A stretch of DNA of 64,000 bases from Lactarius indigo (lineage: Eukaryota > Basidiomycota > Agaricomycetes > Russulales > Russulaceae), in NCBI GenBank assembly GCA_025766275.1, contig JAFKAC010000189.1, forward strand, positions 1 to 64,000, in the 5' to 3' direction. This document shows, in pieces, positions 23,892 through 35,983 of this stretch. The stretch's first letter is position 1, and each line of letters begins with the position of its first letter. The notes beneath the pieces are model-generated. The model did no database searches. It was not told where the DNA came from and was given only the letters and a program-made list of their open reading frames with translations. The translations under genes and the position numbers were made by a program.

Positions 23892-24306
23892 GATGGTAGC
23901 AAACTGGAAGCACGCGTAAAGGAATGTTCATTAAATACCAACAATTTAACATTACGGCAGGAGTGATCCGATGACCCGTACGTCGTCTCGGTTGAACGTT
24001 GACCACTTAGACGTGAGAGATAACAACTCAAATTCTTTACCATTTACATCTGTTCAGAAATTCTACACTCAAAAAACACCCAGAGCGTTTAGATAGTGAT
24101 CCGGAGCAGCCCGAAAGGGGGTCGATAATCCTGTTGATGACTACAACTCCTGTAACATCTCCCTAACCCTCCTGGACTGGTAGATTATGGAGATAGATGA
24201 GTTGTCGCTCCTGCTTGACTTTTCATTTTCGTGTCACACCGAGCAATGAATGCTGTAATTAAGGGGGAAAACTGACAGATCCTTTCAAATCACGTATACG
24301 TACGGA
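23892..24306. other. Intergenic, no gene seen
   Basis: Between the paraoxonase-like start and the CTU2 stop; AT-rich, no coding signature. Confidence 0.5.
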
Positions 24307-26124
24307 TCACTCTAGCAAGAATCCACCAACCACAGACTTCAAGCTATCGGAGTCTAGCTTCTTGGATTCCCATACCTCTTCGGTGCAAGGCGAACTGGCG
24401 CCCCGCTCCTCGCGACGTCCAGACGCGGACTGTATGGCCGCCCACATGGGAAGATGCACCTCCGACGGAGTATCCCAACTCAGCGTGGCTGTGCTCCGGC
24501 TACTCTTACTGGTGAGTGTCGTATGGCAAGAATAGCACAGATTGGAGAGCAAAAATAACGATGACGAGGCGTCGTCAGCGGGAGGGGCTTCTTCTGTGAA
24601 AGAGCGGATTGATGTCCGGGCTTTCCATCCTCGAATGGACCGTTGTGTGGGCCTAGAAGTGTTCCGCGAATGGGTACAGATGGCCGCCATACAAAATCAT
24701 TAACCCACAATTCACACAGGATACATCGTTCGCCAGATTCTCCCTTTGGTGCAAGTTTTCCAGCGGTTTTGGCAATGGTAGATACCGTCGAAGGATAGTC
24801 TCTCTCGAGTCCAATGATAAATTCTGTAAGGCCGTTTCGTTAGACGCAGAAAATAACTTAGGAGCTCGTAGACGTGTCTGCCTTTTGTCAAGTGGCCAAT
24901 GGTCTGTTTAGGGATAGGAATCCTCTGCTTCCCCACCACTGGCAGTTGGCGCCACCAAACCCAGGCCTGGCATTCCTTCATGCCCACGTCTCTGAGCGGC
25001 CGGACCAAGCGGACCTCTCCCTTCCATGACGAGTCTCCGGGGACGCGTTCGACAAATGGAGGTGTCCACTCCTCCTGTATTGTCTGCGGCACGACAAAAC
25101 CCCCTCCTTGAGCGATCGACGAGATGAGTGATATAGACAAAGAAGTGAGAGATGTGCCCAAGACGAGGTGAGAAGCGCCGATCGAGTGCGCAGTGTATAA
25201 CAGCAGCAATCTCGTCAGAGTGAATAGAGTGGACAGAGTTGCCGTGGGAGTGGGCAAGGCAAGGAGGTGGGCGCGCAGAGCAGCGACCGATCCGGCGTCT
25301 GATAGGGGGAGGGCAATTCAACGATTTGGACAGAACTGTCTGAGAAACTATTGCACGAACCTCTACCGGCCAGATCAAAGGCGCAGGGTATGTCTGTGAG
25401 ACTGGGAGCTGCGCCACCTGAAACCCTTTCCCACCAGCCTCGATCAAACGCATCTTGCATACGCATTGGGATGAATTCGAACCCTTCATACCGAGCGACC
25501 GTTTCGCGAATCTGCTCAGTTCTGTCGCTCGTCTAGAGCAAAGTCAAGAGAAAGCAAAGGGAGGGAAGGAGAATGTTGACTTACATCGGGGTATACGTCT
25601 GATGCTTCCACGTAGCATACATAGACCTTTTTCCAAACCCTATTCCTTCGGGGGTGCTCCTTTCCGCCCTTGAGCTCCTCGCTTTCCGATTTTGCGCAGT
25701 ATATTTTGTGCACGAGGTCAAGGAGAACGGTAGATCCAAGGCCACCAGAGAACCCTACAAGTAGGCTTCCAGATGGCCTGAGTGCACCTCGCCGTGGCCC
25801 ACTGGGCGCGTGGTTGATGTGAGGTTCGAGGGCTTGGCGAAACTTTGTCGATACGAGTGGCGTAAAACAGTCCCTGTAGACCAATTTCCGTTCTACGATG
25901 GAGATCGTCAGCAAGCGTGCGAGATCACATACTTGCAGTACGCCGAATGGCGGATAACTAAGTTCCCGGTATTTGTTTTACATTTGACGCAAATCCTCGG
26001 TGTATCAGACTTGGGCTTCCCTGTGTGACCCTTTAACGGATTCTCGAGGAAGCGAATGGAGCAGCACACTATGCATGAGGACTTCTCCTGTCTCAGAAAC
26101 GGGATTCCCGCAAGATTCGGACAT
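24307..26124 (-). CDS. NCS2: Cytoplasmic tRNA 2-thiolation protein 2 (CTU2/NCS2)
   Basis: Partner of Ncs6/CTU1 in making mcm5s2U34 in tRNA. Exons (minus) 26070..26124, 25933..26020, 25585..25873, 25367..25532, 24882..25298, 24709..24823, 24307..24652; 491 aa, in phase. The N-terminus has a Cys motif (SCGNP, RICVKCKTNTGNLVIRHSAYCKDCF). The PP-loop-like motif is LLVGFSGGLGSTVLLDLV. Later ASHLVLGTSLTSLSISLISS, FIIGLERDYPSTVSTIAK, the CxxC motif CILC and CYSCHTTL complete the family pattern. The intron 24824..24881 needs a GC donor with a weak context (GCAGAC); the protein motif on both sides supports it. Confidence 0.93.
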
Positions 26125-26430
26125 GATAGACGAGCTAATCAGGTTTCTTCTGGGATATGAGGTGTTCGCTTGGGTGTTCGCTTTTCTTTCGATTTCATTA
26201 ACAAAGGACTCGACGGGTACAAATTTGAAATCGTGCCCATCCTCCCTTGGTGGGAAGGTGGCGCACACCCCTCTTTCGCGTTTATTAGACCGGTGACCGT
26301 CTTTATATGAAGGTAAACCTGGATATCGACTATCATATACAGGTTGGTCATGAGCCTACACCTCCACATTTGTGCGCGTGCGCGAAAGGAGGGGCGCAAC
26401 GAGGGAGAGGTTATAATTTTCGAAATAGTG

Positions 26431-27720
26431 TCATACGACCATATACCTATGTAAGTTACCACTCCACCACTTTGCCTCATGGCCGCCACCACCACCAGCC
26501 ATAGTGTCATCAGGACCTCTATCACTTCCGAGTTTCCCTACCTCGGCCATGCACTTTGAGTCAGAAAGGCCCCCCAACCAATCCAGAATCCACTGGTTCT
26601 TCGGAATCGTGGGCCCGTTATGTGACAAGGATTGTCGGTCGAACTCGTGAAGTGTCTCGCCATCCAACCTTATGCCGCCGTCCTGAAGAGTCTGCTGCTT
26701 AGAACCCTTGGGCGCGGGTGATTCTTTCCCCCTGGCAGCCTTGCGCTCAGGAAATGTGCGTCGTCGACGCGCGCGATGAGGAGCAGTTTTCTGGCTGTTA
26801 TCGTCCTCGATGTCGGAGTCGCCACCCTCAGGTGTCTTCTCAAGAAATTCTTTTGTCAGGACTACCTTCCTCCATGAATTCCAGATGGCCAGAACCTTTG
26901 CGAGGCCATCATTTGTCGTTTCATATATGCCAGTGGAAGCCCCGAGTTTGGAGCCGCTGTTGCATATAACGAAGCGGGGATGGACATGCGATTCGATGGT
27001 GGGGAAGTCGTGATAAGGATAGAGGTAATAGTTAAAAAAATCCTTTGGGAGGGGCCGCATAGGTGAATCGGGCGGAAGGGACTTTTGTCGGTGTATCGGT
27101 ATCTCCCACATATCCTCGTGTGGGACGAGAGTGTATTGATAAACCTCGGCCTGTCGTTAGCATGGTAACTATACTATTCAAAATAATCAAAGGTATTACG
27201 CACATCAATGTTAGGGAGCTTGCGGGTGTTTCTGGCTTCGTAGTACGCATCGATGATCCGGGTTTCGGGGAGAAGTAGCCAATCATTCGCATTGAATGCC
27301 CTATGTAATGTGGGACTCACTAGGTGGACATCAGCACATACGAAGGTAAAATGTAGAGGAAGAAACATACGACGGATAATGTTGTAACGAGTATCGACAT
27401 TCAAAGTAAATCGTTCCATGTTCCAGGCAAACTCGAGCCTGTCAAGCTAAATGTCAAGGATTATTGTTGGATATTGGACTGAGAAACGAGAAAGAACTTG
27501 CCAGCCCTCCATTCGTTGACCTTGGCAAACAGTGAGCATAATCTAGGTGTTTAGATCCATTTGTGATCAGACAACGCTTCGGAGTAACTTTGTCGACGCG
27601 CTTCTTAGCCGGTTTTGTCATGCTTATTTTGATAATGCGCTGGGAGAGTGTCGTTTCCGCATTGGAGGGAGCATTGGAGGGTGAGGGATAGAACAAGCTG
27701 CTCTCACTATCAGGATCCAT
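26431..27720 (-). CDS. Fungal HNH-nuclease-family protein
   Basis: Member of an expanded basidiomycete family annotated as HNH-nuclease domain; biological role unknown. Exons 27502..27720, 27371..27446, 27204..27319, 26431..27150; 376 aa. Family signatures: RCLITNGSKHLDYAHCLPR (the HNH-like core, here AHCLPR), LDRLEFAWNM, FTLNVDTRYNI, LHRAFNANDWLLLPE, YQYTLVPHED, YLYPYHDFPTIESHVHPRFVICN. The C-terminal 100 residues are charged with a basic RARRRR cluster, possibly nuclear. Intron 27447..27501 begins GCAAGT, a GC donor. A decayed relative lies at about 34.5 kb. Confidence 0.8.
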
Positions 27721-27987
27721 GGTTTGAGATGAAGGCCCTCAAAGTAATATCCTATTGGGTTCTACCATCACGTGTTGTGGCATGCAAAATGGGTGATGCA
27801 AGGTGTCTGCTCTCGTTGAGCCCGCCTACGCTTGGCCCGCCGGGCCTGGTCTTTGTGAACCCCTCAGGTATTTTTGGATTCGTTATTATCACACTCCTTG
27901 GGTTCGCGGCGGCAAATTCAGCAACACGATAGAGATTCAAGTGCCAATTGTTACAATAACACAGGTTTCTCAGATTAAGTGCCTTTG

Positions 27988-29679
27988 CTACAGCTTCGTT
28001 GAACCGTTTTTGCGGTATCTCAACTCCAACTTCTCACACGAATCTTTGAGAGCCCTTGCGAGGTAGTCGAAATCGGAGATCTGCATGCTATAAGCTTCAT
28101 ACGGGACACGTGTTAAGAATTTACCTCATTCCACACTTGCGCACTTGCCCTCACCCACCATCGGCCGTTGTGTTGAAATACCGCAGCAGATACATGCCAA
28201 CGCTCTATTAGGTTATGTAGGAGGAACCCAAGTGTGTTGCCATTGTCTGGAATACTAGGTGCAAGCGGGAGTCCGACGTTGACCATGTTCAGTGTGAATT
28301 CACCAGTAGGGTCCAGCAGCGGTGTTCCGAGCAATTTGGAGAGTAGCTTTCCGCCAGAAAGCGCAAGCGAGTGGCAATAGTCGTTGATTTTTTGCTCACC
28401 GCCGAGCCACTCACGGAAGTCCAGGGCTGCCGATGCGACTTTAACGGGGTGCTACGTGAAGCCAGCAGTGAATCTCAAGGATCGTACCTGGTTGGATACT
28501 CAGAAAATGTGTGAAGTCGGTGGTACCGGTCCCTAAGTTAACAATCAGTAAAATGCCAGTGCACACGCTAACGAAGCACTTGCATCCAAACATCTCCACG
28601 AAATGTGATTCCCCATAGTCTTCTGGTGACGCATCCGGGGATATATAGTTGTATGGGGTCGGGAAGGTGGATCGGATGAGGTGCTGGTTGCTGGACGGTT
28701 CTATAGAATGAACCCTTCAACCAATTAGCTCGTATAAAGCGTACCGTTTGGGTACGTAAAGAATGGCGCAAGGACGTTTGGCGTACAGCCACTTGTGACA
28801 ATTCTGTGAGCACTTAATTCAACACCTCTTTTGCGCACCCAGTAGAGGGTGACCCGTACAGATATCCAGAAGTCTGGGTCCGCTTCTTTCAGGTTGATGT
28901 TGGGTTCCTGCCCAACGCTATGTGCGGCGTCTACAACGGTCAAAATGCCCCTCTCGCGGCAGATGGCAACCATTTCTTTCCACGGCATGTGAACGCCTGG
29001 GTTGGAGACGATGCTGTCAATAACAGCAACAATCTTCAACTTCGTTCCGTCGCCTATTTCGCGCTGCTTCACCTGTACCTTGGAACTCAAAGTGTCGACA
29101 TGGATGCGGAAATTTTGCAAGACGGATGCGCGAGTGGTCGGGAAGTTCAGTTGAAAAACAGAAACAGAGGGATGCGGTGGTAAATCGCTGATATATTGGG
29201 CGGTCCGTCCCAGGGAAAGAAAGGTTGTTGTTGCTGTAGCACAGATGAGAAGCGTAGGAATATGATTACAGTTGCTGCCTCCTACCTGTGACAATGATAT
29301 CGTCCTTGTTCCATACGAGGTTCCTGAGAACGGTGTTCGTTCCATGGGACGCATTTGGGACAAACACGATTTCTTCAGGCCCTGCGCCGACAAACTCGGC
29401 CATGCGGTGTCTGGCGGGACTGAGGTATTCAGGAAGATGTAATCTAATAAATCTGTCTATATTTTTCTCCATAAATGTGAAAGTGGCTTGGCTAGCAGCA
29501 GAGACCGGGACGGGGATGGAACCGTAGGAACCTAAATATGTAAATCAGACCAAATTGCATGTAGATGGGAGAAACAGAGGAGACCAACCATGGTTAAGAT
29601 TCACATAATTAGACTCAAAGCCGAAATACTGCCGCAACTGATGGCCAAGCGCGGGTGGGGGGTCTGGAGGCGCTGTCAT
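27988..29679 (-). CDS. PLP-dependent class-V aminotransferase (isopenicillin-N-epimerase-like)
   Basis: Fold-type I PLP enzyme; relatives act as cysteine desulfurase-like or epimerase enzymes, substrate unknown. Eight exons in phase, 438 aa: 29589..29679, 29286..29531, 28860..29233, 28745..28803, 28584..28690, 28488..28532, 28125..28426, 27988..28080. Landmarks: NLNHGSYG at the N-terminus, IVFVPNASHGTN, VVDAAHSVGQ with the PLP-binding Asp, then NCHKWLYAKRP in which the Lys forms the Schiff base. FGWTGTTDF and ALDFREWLGGEQKINDYCH follow. The FGW codon is split by intron 28533..28583, which starts GCAAGT (GC donor). Confidence 0.92.
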
Positions 29680-29838
29680 ATGCAAGAGTCAAGCCGATGA
29701 AGGCGCGACCTGCCTTCCCGCGTGGGTCAATGGCAGAAACGTCATAAGTGAGGTGAAGATTGGATTATTTACATAAGCACCCCCGGACCCGGACAATCAT
29801 GGACTCTCATCCACACCTTCGTCTCAAACCCCTTTCCT

Positions 29839-31547
29839 ATGGCACAGCTGTTAAACCTAAGAAATGCTGTTCCATTCTCCGTCGTATCATTTTTTTTCAT
29901 CTACTTCTTTTCCTCCGGCCTGCAGCTTGAACTATATAGTGATGTTCCGGGAGTCCTCATTAAAAGCGGTTAGCCCCACGATATAAGCCAGCGTTACCGT
30001 TTCTAATTCGCTCCCTAGGTTTCCCGGACTTCGGAAATTATAGGAATATCGGAACTGTATCAGCCGAACAACTTTCATTGGGTTATTTCTTCTTGTTCAA
30101 ACCCGCTGTGGGTAGCTTGACGGCCCTAACCCACAGATGACCCAGACAGACGAGCTATATTCGTTGGAGATATCCATGGGATGAATACGTCCCTAGGGTA
30201 TGCTCTCTGTCGTTTTTGGCCTTCAACTCCGACTTATTACCGGAGACTAGTGATCTATTGAAACAAATCTCTTACAACGGGGATAAAGACACCCTCATTC
30301 ATCTCGGTGATATTATCGCAAAGGGTCCGCACGAAGGGTCTCTATCGGTACTGTCTTTCATGAGTACAAACAACATCACTGGCGTACGGGGAAACCATGA
30401 CCAGAAGGTCATCGAGTGGCGTGCGTGGATAAACTGGGTCCAGGGTTTGGAGTCCGGTACCGGTTCGCGGTGGCTCCTAGACCTCGAGGAGAAGTGGGAG
30501 CAAGGCAACGTCAGTGGGAAACTGGATGACGACTCAGATACGGAAGATTGGGTGAAAGAACAGATGCGAGATGGAAGAAAGGATCACAAATGGTGGTCAA
30601 GAGTCCCAAAGGGGTGGAAGTTGTTCTCTGATCACTACCGGGTTGCTCGGTATGTTCCCTCTCCACTCTCTCATCTTTTGGATTAGTCTGATAGAGCACA
30701 AGGGATATGTCAAAGTCAGACTACAATTATCTCTGCTCACTGCCGCTGGTGCTTCATCTCCCATCCGAACACGCCTTCTTAGCACACGGCGGGCTCCTTC
30801 CGTATGACCCAATGCACTCCATAAGCTCTAAGCGACAGCCACTTGCACACTCACCGAAACTCCCTTCGGCGTTTGAGGGTGGCTCCATTGCGACTTCGCG
30901 AAATGCTCAGGAACTCGCCATCCTCGATGATATAAAGCAGAATAATGACCCATGGGTGGTACTGAATATCCGAAATCTACGGAACGACAATACTGTGTCG
31001 AGGTAGGTCGTCATCACCCCCTCTTTGACGTATTTACTGAACCCGTATGGGGGGTGCAATAGGAAAACAAACAAGGGTAAACCCTGGGCTGACATATGGA
31101 ATGGAACGATGTCACGGTGTGCAGGATTTGAGCCATCCACACAGGCCAAGGGAGATGCCCTTCCTTGCTACCCATCGACGGTGGTTTATGGCCATACGGC
31201 CTCTCGTGGCTTGGACATACACAGGTGGACTGTAGGTTTAGATACTGGATGCGTACGTGATAATATCATCCTTTGCTTCGTTTCTAACGAGCCGTGTGCA
31301 GGTCTACGGTCGCAGACTGACGGCACTTATACTGGACTCCGACACCGCACAGTCACGTCGGGAAAGTGTTTCTCTTAGCGACGTTGAGGCGCACACCTAC
31401 AATTCCCGTAGTGAAGATGATGGTGATGACGATGACGACGACGACGAAGAGGGAAGCGATGGCGTCAAGTCGAACGGGGAGATCATCCCATTCGGCGACC
31501 AAGGGCAAGCGCGACTTGCCAGTGTCGAGTGTCACAAGCCCAAATAA
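29839..31547 (+). CDS. Calcineurin-like metallophosphoesterase with N-terminal membrane segment
   Basis: PPP-family phosphoesterase, similar in layout to fungal vacuolar Ppn2-type enzymes. Exons 29839..29968, 30019..30081, 30137..30197, 30251..30649, 30703..31002, 31063..31252, 31302..31547; 462 aa, in phase. A hydrophobic segment near the N-terminus (SVVSFFFIYFFSS) could be a signal anchor. Metal-binding motifs in order: FVGDIHGMN, HLGDIIAKGP, GVRGNHDQ, FLAHGGLLP, and STVVYGHTASRGLDI. The C-terminal tail has an acidic run of seven Asp. The initiator exon is supported by phase and by conservation of the FPDFGNY block after it. Confidence 0.87.
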
Positions 31548-31879
31548 CAGAAACATCATAGCGCTACCTGCGTAGCGCCTCTGCACTCTTCTATCATAGC
31601 CACGTATATAGATTGCCCATCAAGATTGTATCGATACATTAATCGCATAATATTGTATGTTGGTTTGGGGATCGGATATTATTAGTTTGGCTTGCTCGGG
31701 TTGCCAGTGGTGTGTATGACTATTATTCTGACTCTGTGCACCCGCTAGTGGGAGTACGGGACTAGTTAACCTGTTGCCAATGTCGCCGATTCTGAAGGTT
31801 AGCTGGGCAAATGCCTCCTTCACTCGCATGCACCAATCGAGCTTGAGAGCTACAGTATCATAGGTTGGGATAGTGAATG
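31548..31879. other. Repeat-derived spacer
   Basis: No gene. 31760-31850 (GTTAACCTGTTGCCAATGTC... ATGCACCAATCG) is a diverged direct copy of 40710-40850, the segment upstream of the module at 38-40.5 kb. Confidence 0.5.
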
Positions 31880-32755
31880 ACCCACCGTAGACAGTAGGCA
31901 CTGGCAGCCCGGCGTGTTGGGCCCTTAAATTGGTGAGCCGGCGTTTTCAGTATTGCAACTTCAACTCTTCTAGATTCACAGCGGAGGTGCCCACTCGAAA
32001 AGATCTGTCGTCCGCTCGCAATGGTGCTAGTGTTGATATAGAACCCGCTTGGGTAGCTGCACTCTAAAACATTATTGAAATGCCACGTGAGTTTCATGTT
32101 TTCTGAGGTTGTATCTTGGCTACATCGCCTCTGATCGCTCCGTCATAGACCCCACCCACACCTCAAAGTCATCAGGTCGAAACGCCGTTGCTGCAAGAAG
32201 AACAATCTCGCGCTACGCAAGTCATAATCAGCCCCAACACCTTGCGCTTCCAGAGCCGTGAGACAAATGCCTTGCAAGATTCATCATGTGTCGTCTTCTA
32301 GGAATGCCCCGGCTATGGCAGCGGCGTCCAGGGATACGTGACCTGTCCCTCTACTTCCACTTCGAGTCAACAACCTGGCTACCCTCAGTCGCCTCTTCCA
32401 CCCCCGCCCCAGTTCCCCGTTCCGCCAACACACCTCAGTGGCCATGAGAGTACGGTTCCGCGTGTTCTCGGACCCATCCTTCCTCAGCCGGGGACGGGAC
32501 ACGTCAACGACCACACTCGACCCCCGGACGTGTTCCCTCACGCTAGTACTCCTGACTCCGCTTAACCGCACCCTTACTCATTTGGTTGCTTCGTCACTCC
32601 GGGCCGTTCAGATGTCTCAGAGCCTCCGTACTGGCCAGTTCCGTCATACGGATTTGTTTCCTCTCACACTCCTGAGAGGTCCCATCCACATATATACGTT
32701 AGTCAGACAGCCCGATTATAGACTCTCGCTGAACACGAATGCCAGTTGTAACCCC
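31880..32755 (+). pseudogene. Inverted duplicate: 3' end of unknown module plus 5' end of metacaspase
   Basis: Reads as the same strand sense as minus-strand 38.4-37.68 kb. Matching landmarks are the acceptor-exon start CACAG|CGGAGG (about 31967-31977, against 38302), the block GATCTGTCGTCCGCT, the TCTGAGG...TTGGCTACATCGCC intron, the donor GCC|GTGAGAC, the acceptor TCTTCTAG, then Gly-rich and Pro-rich metacaspase exon 2 (VLGPILPQPG, NDHTRPPDVFPHA). Stops and indels interrupt it, and the catalytic domain is absent. It ends abruptly just before the F-box ATG at 32768. Confidence 0.75.
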
Positions 32756-32767
32756 ACGGCGATTGGG

Positions 32768-34076
32768 ATGCTCCCGGACGATGCTCTACTGCACATATTT
32801 CGTTATAACCTGAATACCTCTCCGCGATTTTGGCCCACGCTCACGCATGTATGCCGAAAATGGCGACAAATCGTACTAAGTTCACCAATGGGGTCTGCAT
32901 CTCCGACTCTACTGCACGTACGAGACGCCTGTGTTGAAGACTCTAGATTGTTGGCCACCATTCCTCTCGTCGTGAACTACGGAGGGTCTCCCCCGGCTCC
33001 TGAGGACGAGAGGAATATCATTGCCGCTCTGAAGCAGTCTGATCGTGTTGCTTCCATCTGCCTCACCACCACAAAATCGCTCCTGGAGAATCTTCCCGCA
33101 GTTTCTGGGCCATTTTCGGAACTGGAAAAGCTTGTACTTCTGTCCAGTGATATTGTGCCGTTGACCCTCCCCAGCACTTTTCGGTGGGGGCATCGCCTCC
33201 GTACTTTGCACTCGACTGGGATCGCCATTCCCTCACCCCCACAGCCACTTTCTCCTTCCACGGGTCTCGTAGATCTTCAGCTCCATGGAATTCCTTGGTA
33301 TTTTTCACCATATACATTTGCAGATGCCTTATCTGAGATGCAACTCGAAACAATTTCACTCCATTTCTTTTCCCTCCCCCCTAGTCGAAACGACCCCGGC
33401 GTTCCTCTACAGTCACGGGAACGCATTGTTCTTCCAGCTCTCACCTACCTCAAATACAGAGGAGCCAACGAGTACTTGGACAGTCTCGTAGCCAGAATCG
33501 ATGCACCTTGTCTCGGAGATATCGACATCTCGTTCTCCAGCCGACCCATCTTTGACGCTTCGCAACTCGATCTATTCATCGGCCGCATAGAAATGAAGGC
33601 TTCACCTCTTCAAGCCGACATTCTATGCTCCTGGGGTGACATTTTCATCACACTTACCCAGCCAGATGCCCTTACACGACTTGGATTGCAAATATCGTGC
33701 GGAGAATTAGACCCGCAGTTGTCATTCATTTCTCAGATTTGTGACCATTTTTCCCCTTTCCTATTCAATGTGGAAGAACCAAGCATCAATACTATTGAAC
33801 CATCAATCGTGCCTGATGACATGGACGATGAACAATGGCTGCGACTTATCCGCGCATTCGGCGGCGTAAAAGACTTTCGTTTGACCGGCGAACTTGCAGC
33901 TGACATTTTAGTTACGTCCAGCCGGTGAGGGGCATGAAAGCGTGCTCCCTGCCCTGCGATGGCTTCATTTACTGGAGCCCCTACCCACGCATGGGTCATT
34001 TTGGGACACTGTACACCAAATTCTCACCCAGTATCGACTCTCCGGTCATCCCGTGCAGCTGTGTTATGCAGAGTGA
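32768..34076 (+). CDS. F-box protein, apparently frameshifted near its 3' end
   Basis: Probable SCF substrate adaptor of the expanded agaricomycete F-box family. MLPDDALLHIF begins the F-box, continuing WPTLTHVCRKWRQIVLSSP; the rest is a divergent leucine-rich repeat-like region. Upstream the same frame stays open back to 32438, but that part is out-of-frame metacaspase sequence, so 32768 is preferred. The frame ends at 33928. However, the +1 frame just after it reads GHESVLPALRWLHLLEPLPTHGS..., ordinary F-box C-terminal sequence, to a stop at 34074-34076. A one-base indel at about 33905-33925 is therefore likely, real or technical. Confidence 0.7.
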
Positions 34077-34471
34077 TAACCCGAGAACACCTCGAAAGCA
34101 AATACCTGAGGTCGCATACAGCAACTGCCATTCCCTCTTTCCCCGCCGGACAGGCTCTTAGAGATTATGGATGACAAGGAATGACGAAGTATCAATACCT
34201 CAGAACATATGAGTACTACGACATTTTTTTTTTCGAATCCATTAGAGTGCGCCTTGGGGTACATGGCCCTATGTGGCAATTTGACATCCCGTTTAATCCC
34301 TGTACTAATCATCCTTCCACTTCCCAATAATGATAGCCGCTTTACAATAAAACACCTCCCCGCTCCCAGTAAGGAGCGGACTATAGCATGTGTCCGAGTA
34401 GTTTACGGTGTGGCAACAATCACAACGATCCCTGACTCTATTCCATCCCCGGCTCTCAAGACCTAGCAGTC
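34077..34471. other. Intergenic, no gene seen
   Basis: Between the F-box gene and the HNH-family relic. No coding signature. Confidence 0.45.
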
Positions 34472-35615
34472 ATGGCCGCTCCTCCTCCTCGGATCATTGT
34501 CAATACCTTGTTCCTTCGGAAGGCGGTACAAGGTGCCGACCTCGGCCTTCGACTTTCTAATTGGAATTGGGTACACTGTCATACCCTCCCACCCAAGACG
34601 CCCCAAACACAGCAATTCCCATACCAGCCATACAAATGGATTTGGTATGCCATTGGAGTCATCGTTGGAGTAATCGGGGACTTTTCTACAACTTCTGATC
34701 CATCTGATGTCGTGAACTGCGATGCCGACCAACCAGCTGATTCTGTTGATCCGTACTATCACATCAACGATAACGAGAAGCGAAAAATGTTCCCCATTGA
34801 CCCTGATATCCTCTGCACACAAGTCACTACTAGTGTGTCCACCCGTCGGAGGGGTCCATTCCGTGATGACGTTGCACAATGGGATGAACAGATGGACTGG
34901 GATGGAATCGACGTTCTGTGACGCCGTGCAACTTCTGGCCCACAGTAAGACTAATAATGACGTATGCCACTTGTTTTTGATGTTTGAGAACCAACTGTCG
35001 AAAGTGTTCGAGACCCACCTATCCGAACTGGGGTACAAAGCACAAACTCACCGCGCACGGCATGCCTTCCCAAAATGGCATCGTGGACTCGCAGAATGTA
35101 GGGGGCATTTACCGCATACGAGTCGTTGGGATGTTTGGCCTCTGCTCAGGTTTGGTGATGGTAAGAGGGTTGGACCCAGGCGCGAATGGGGTGGGAGCCG
35201 GTGGGAGATCAGGAGAGCGCTTTGCGTCGTTGACAGAGGCGATCGTGGAATGCACATGAAGTTCAAGGAGTGGCAAACTTCGGGCAGCATTGATCTCTCT
35301 GTGTTGACCTGAGTTCAACTCGGGTATTATGAAGTGCGCGCCATCCACCACTCTGTGGAATTCGACGGCTTGTGTATCACCTGCCGACACAAATGCGCTG
35401 AGAAGTCTGCCTTCTTCAAGTTCTTCCATCTCCACTGGACCCTTCCATCAACAACGGCTTCAGGAATGGCCACCAAATGGGAACACAAAGGGGACTCCAT
35501 ACCGATACCTAGGCTCTTGGGAGGGCCCCTAGGAGGACTCTTGGATGGACAACTGTACCGTGAACTTGGTCATGACTCAACAAACGATGTTTGGTTAACT
35601 ATCGCATTGCCTTGA
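34472..35615 (+). pseudogene. Decayed HNH-family gene
   Basis: The first 150 codons (34472..34921) resemble the N-terminal part of the fungal HNH-nuclease family: LFLRKAVQGADLGLRLSNWNW, then CDADQPADSVDPYYHINDNE and DDVAQWDEQ. The frame stops at 34919-34921. The next family block, CDAVQLLAHSK (about 34918-34950), is in another frame and is followed by sequence without the expected family pattern. Further open stretches to 35615 are in changing frames. Best read as a truncated, rearranged relative of the gene at 26.4-27.7 kb. Similarity is from memory of the family. Confidence 0.5.
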
Positions 35616-35983
35616 AGGTGGCCCTTCTTCAGGGGAGATGTTTTATGGCGAGCAGGGCGTTGTGTATCGAGCATGATGTATGATGATGAGGCGCTAGGCA
35701 CCCATCACGTGGCAAGAGAAGAGATGGCACGGCTGCCGAGTATGAATGCAGATAACTATTCCGTAACCCTATTTTTTCAAGATGCCTATTCAATAACCCC
35801 AATTCTGTATGATAGTCCAATTTCTCGAGAATTTTCAACTCTAATTAAATATGAATGCCGCTCTTGAGTTTGCATGTCCGCCTAGCCGCTAAAAATAGGT
35901 ATAGCAACCGTTATGAAACCTGCTGCTGTAAATACCAAAAGGGGGTTCATATCACAAAGTCGGTACTGTAAATTCTTTGAGGT

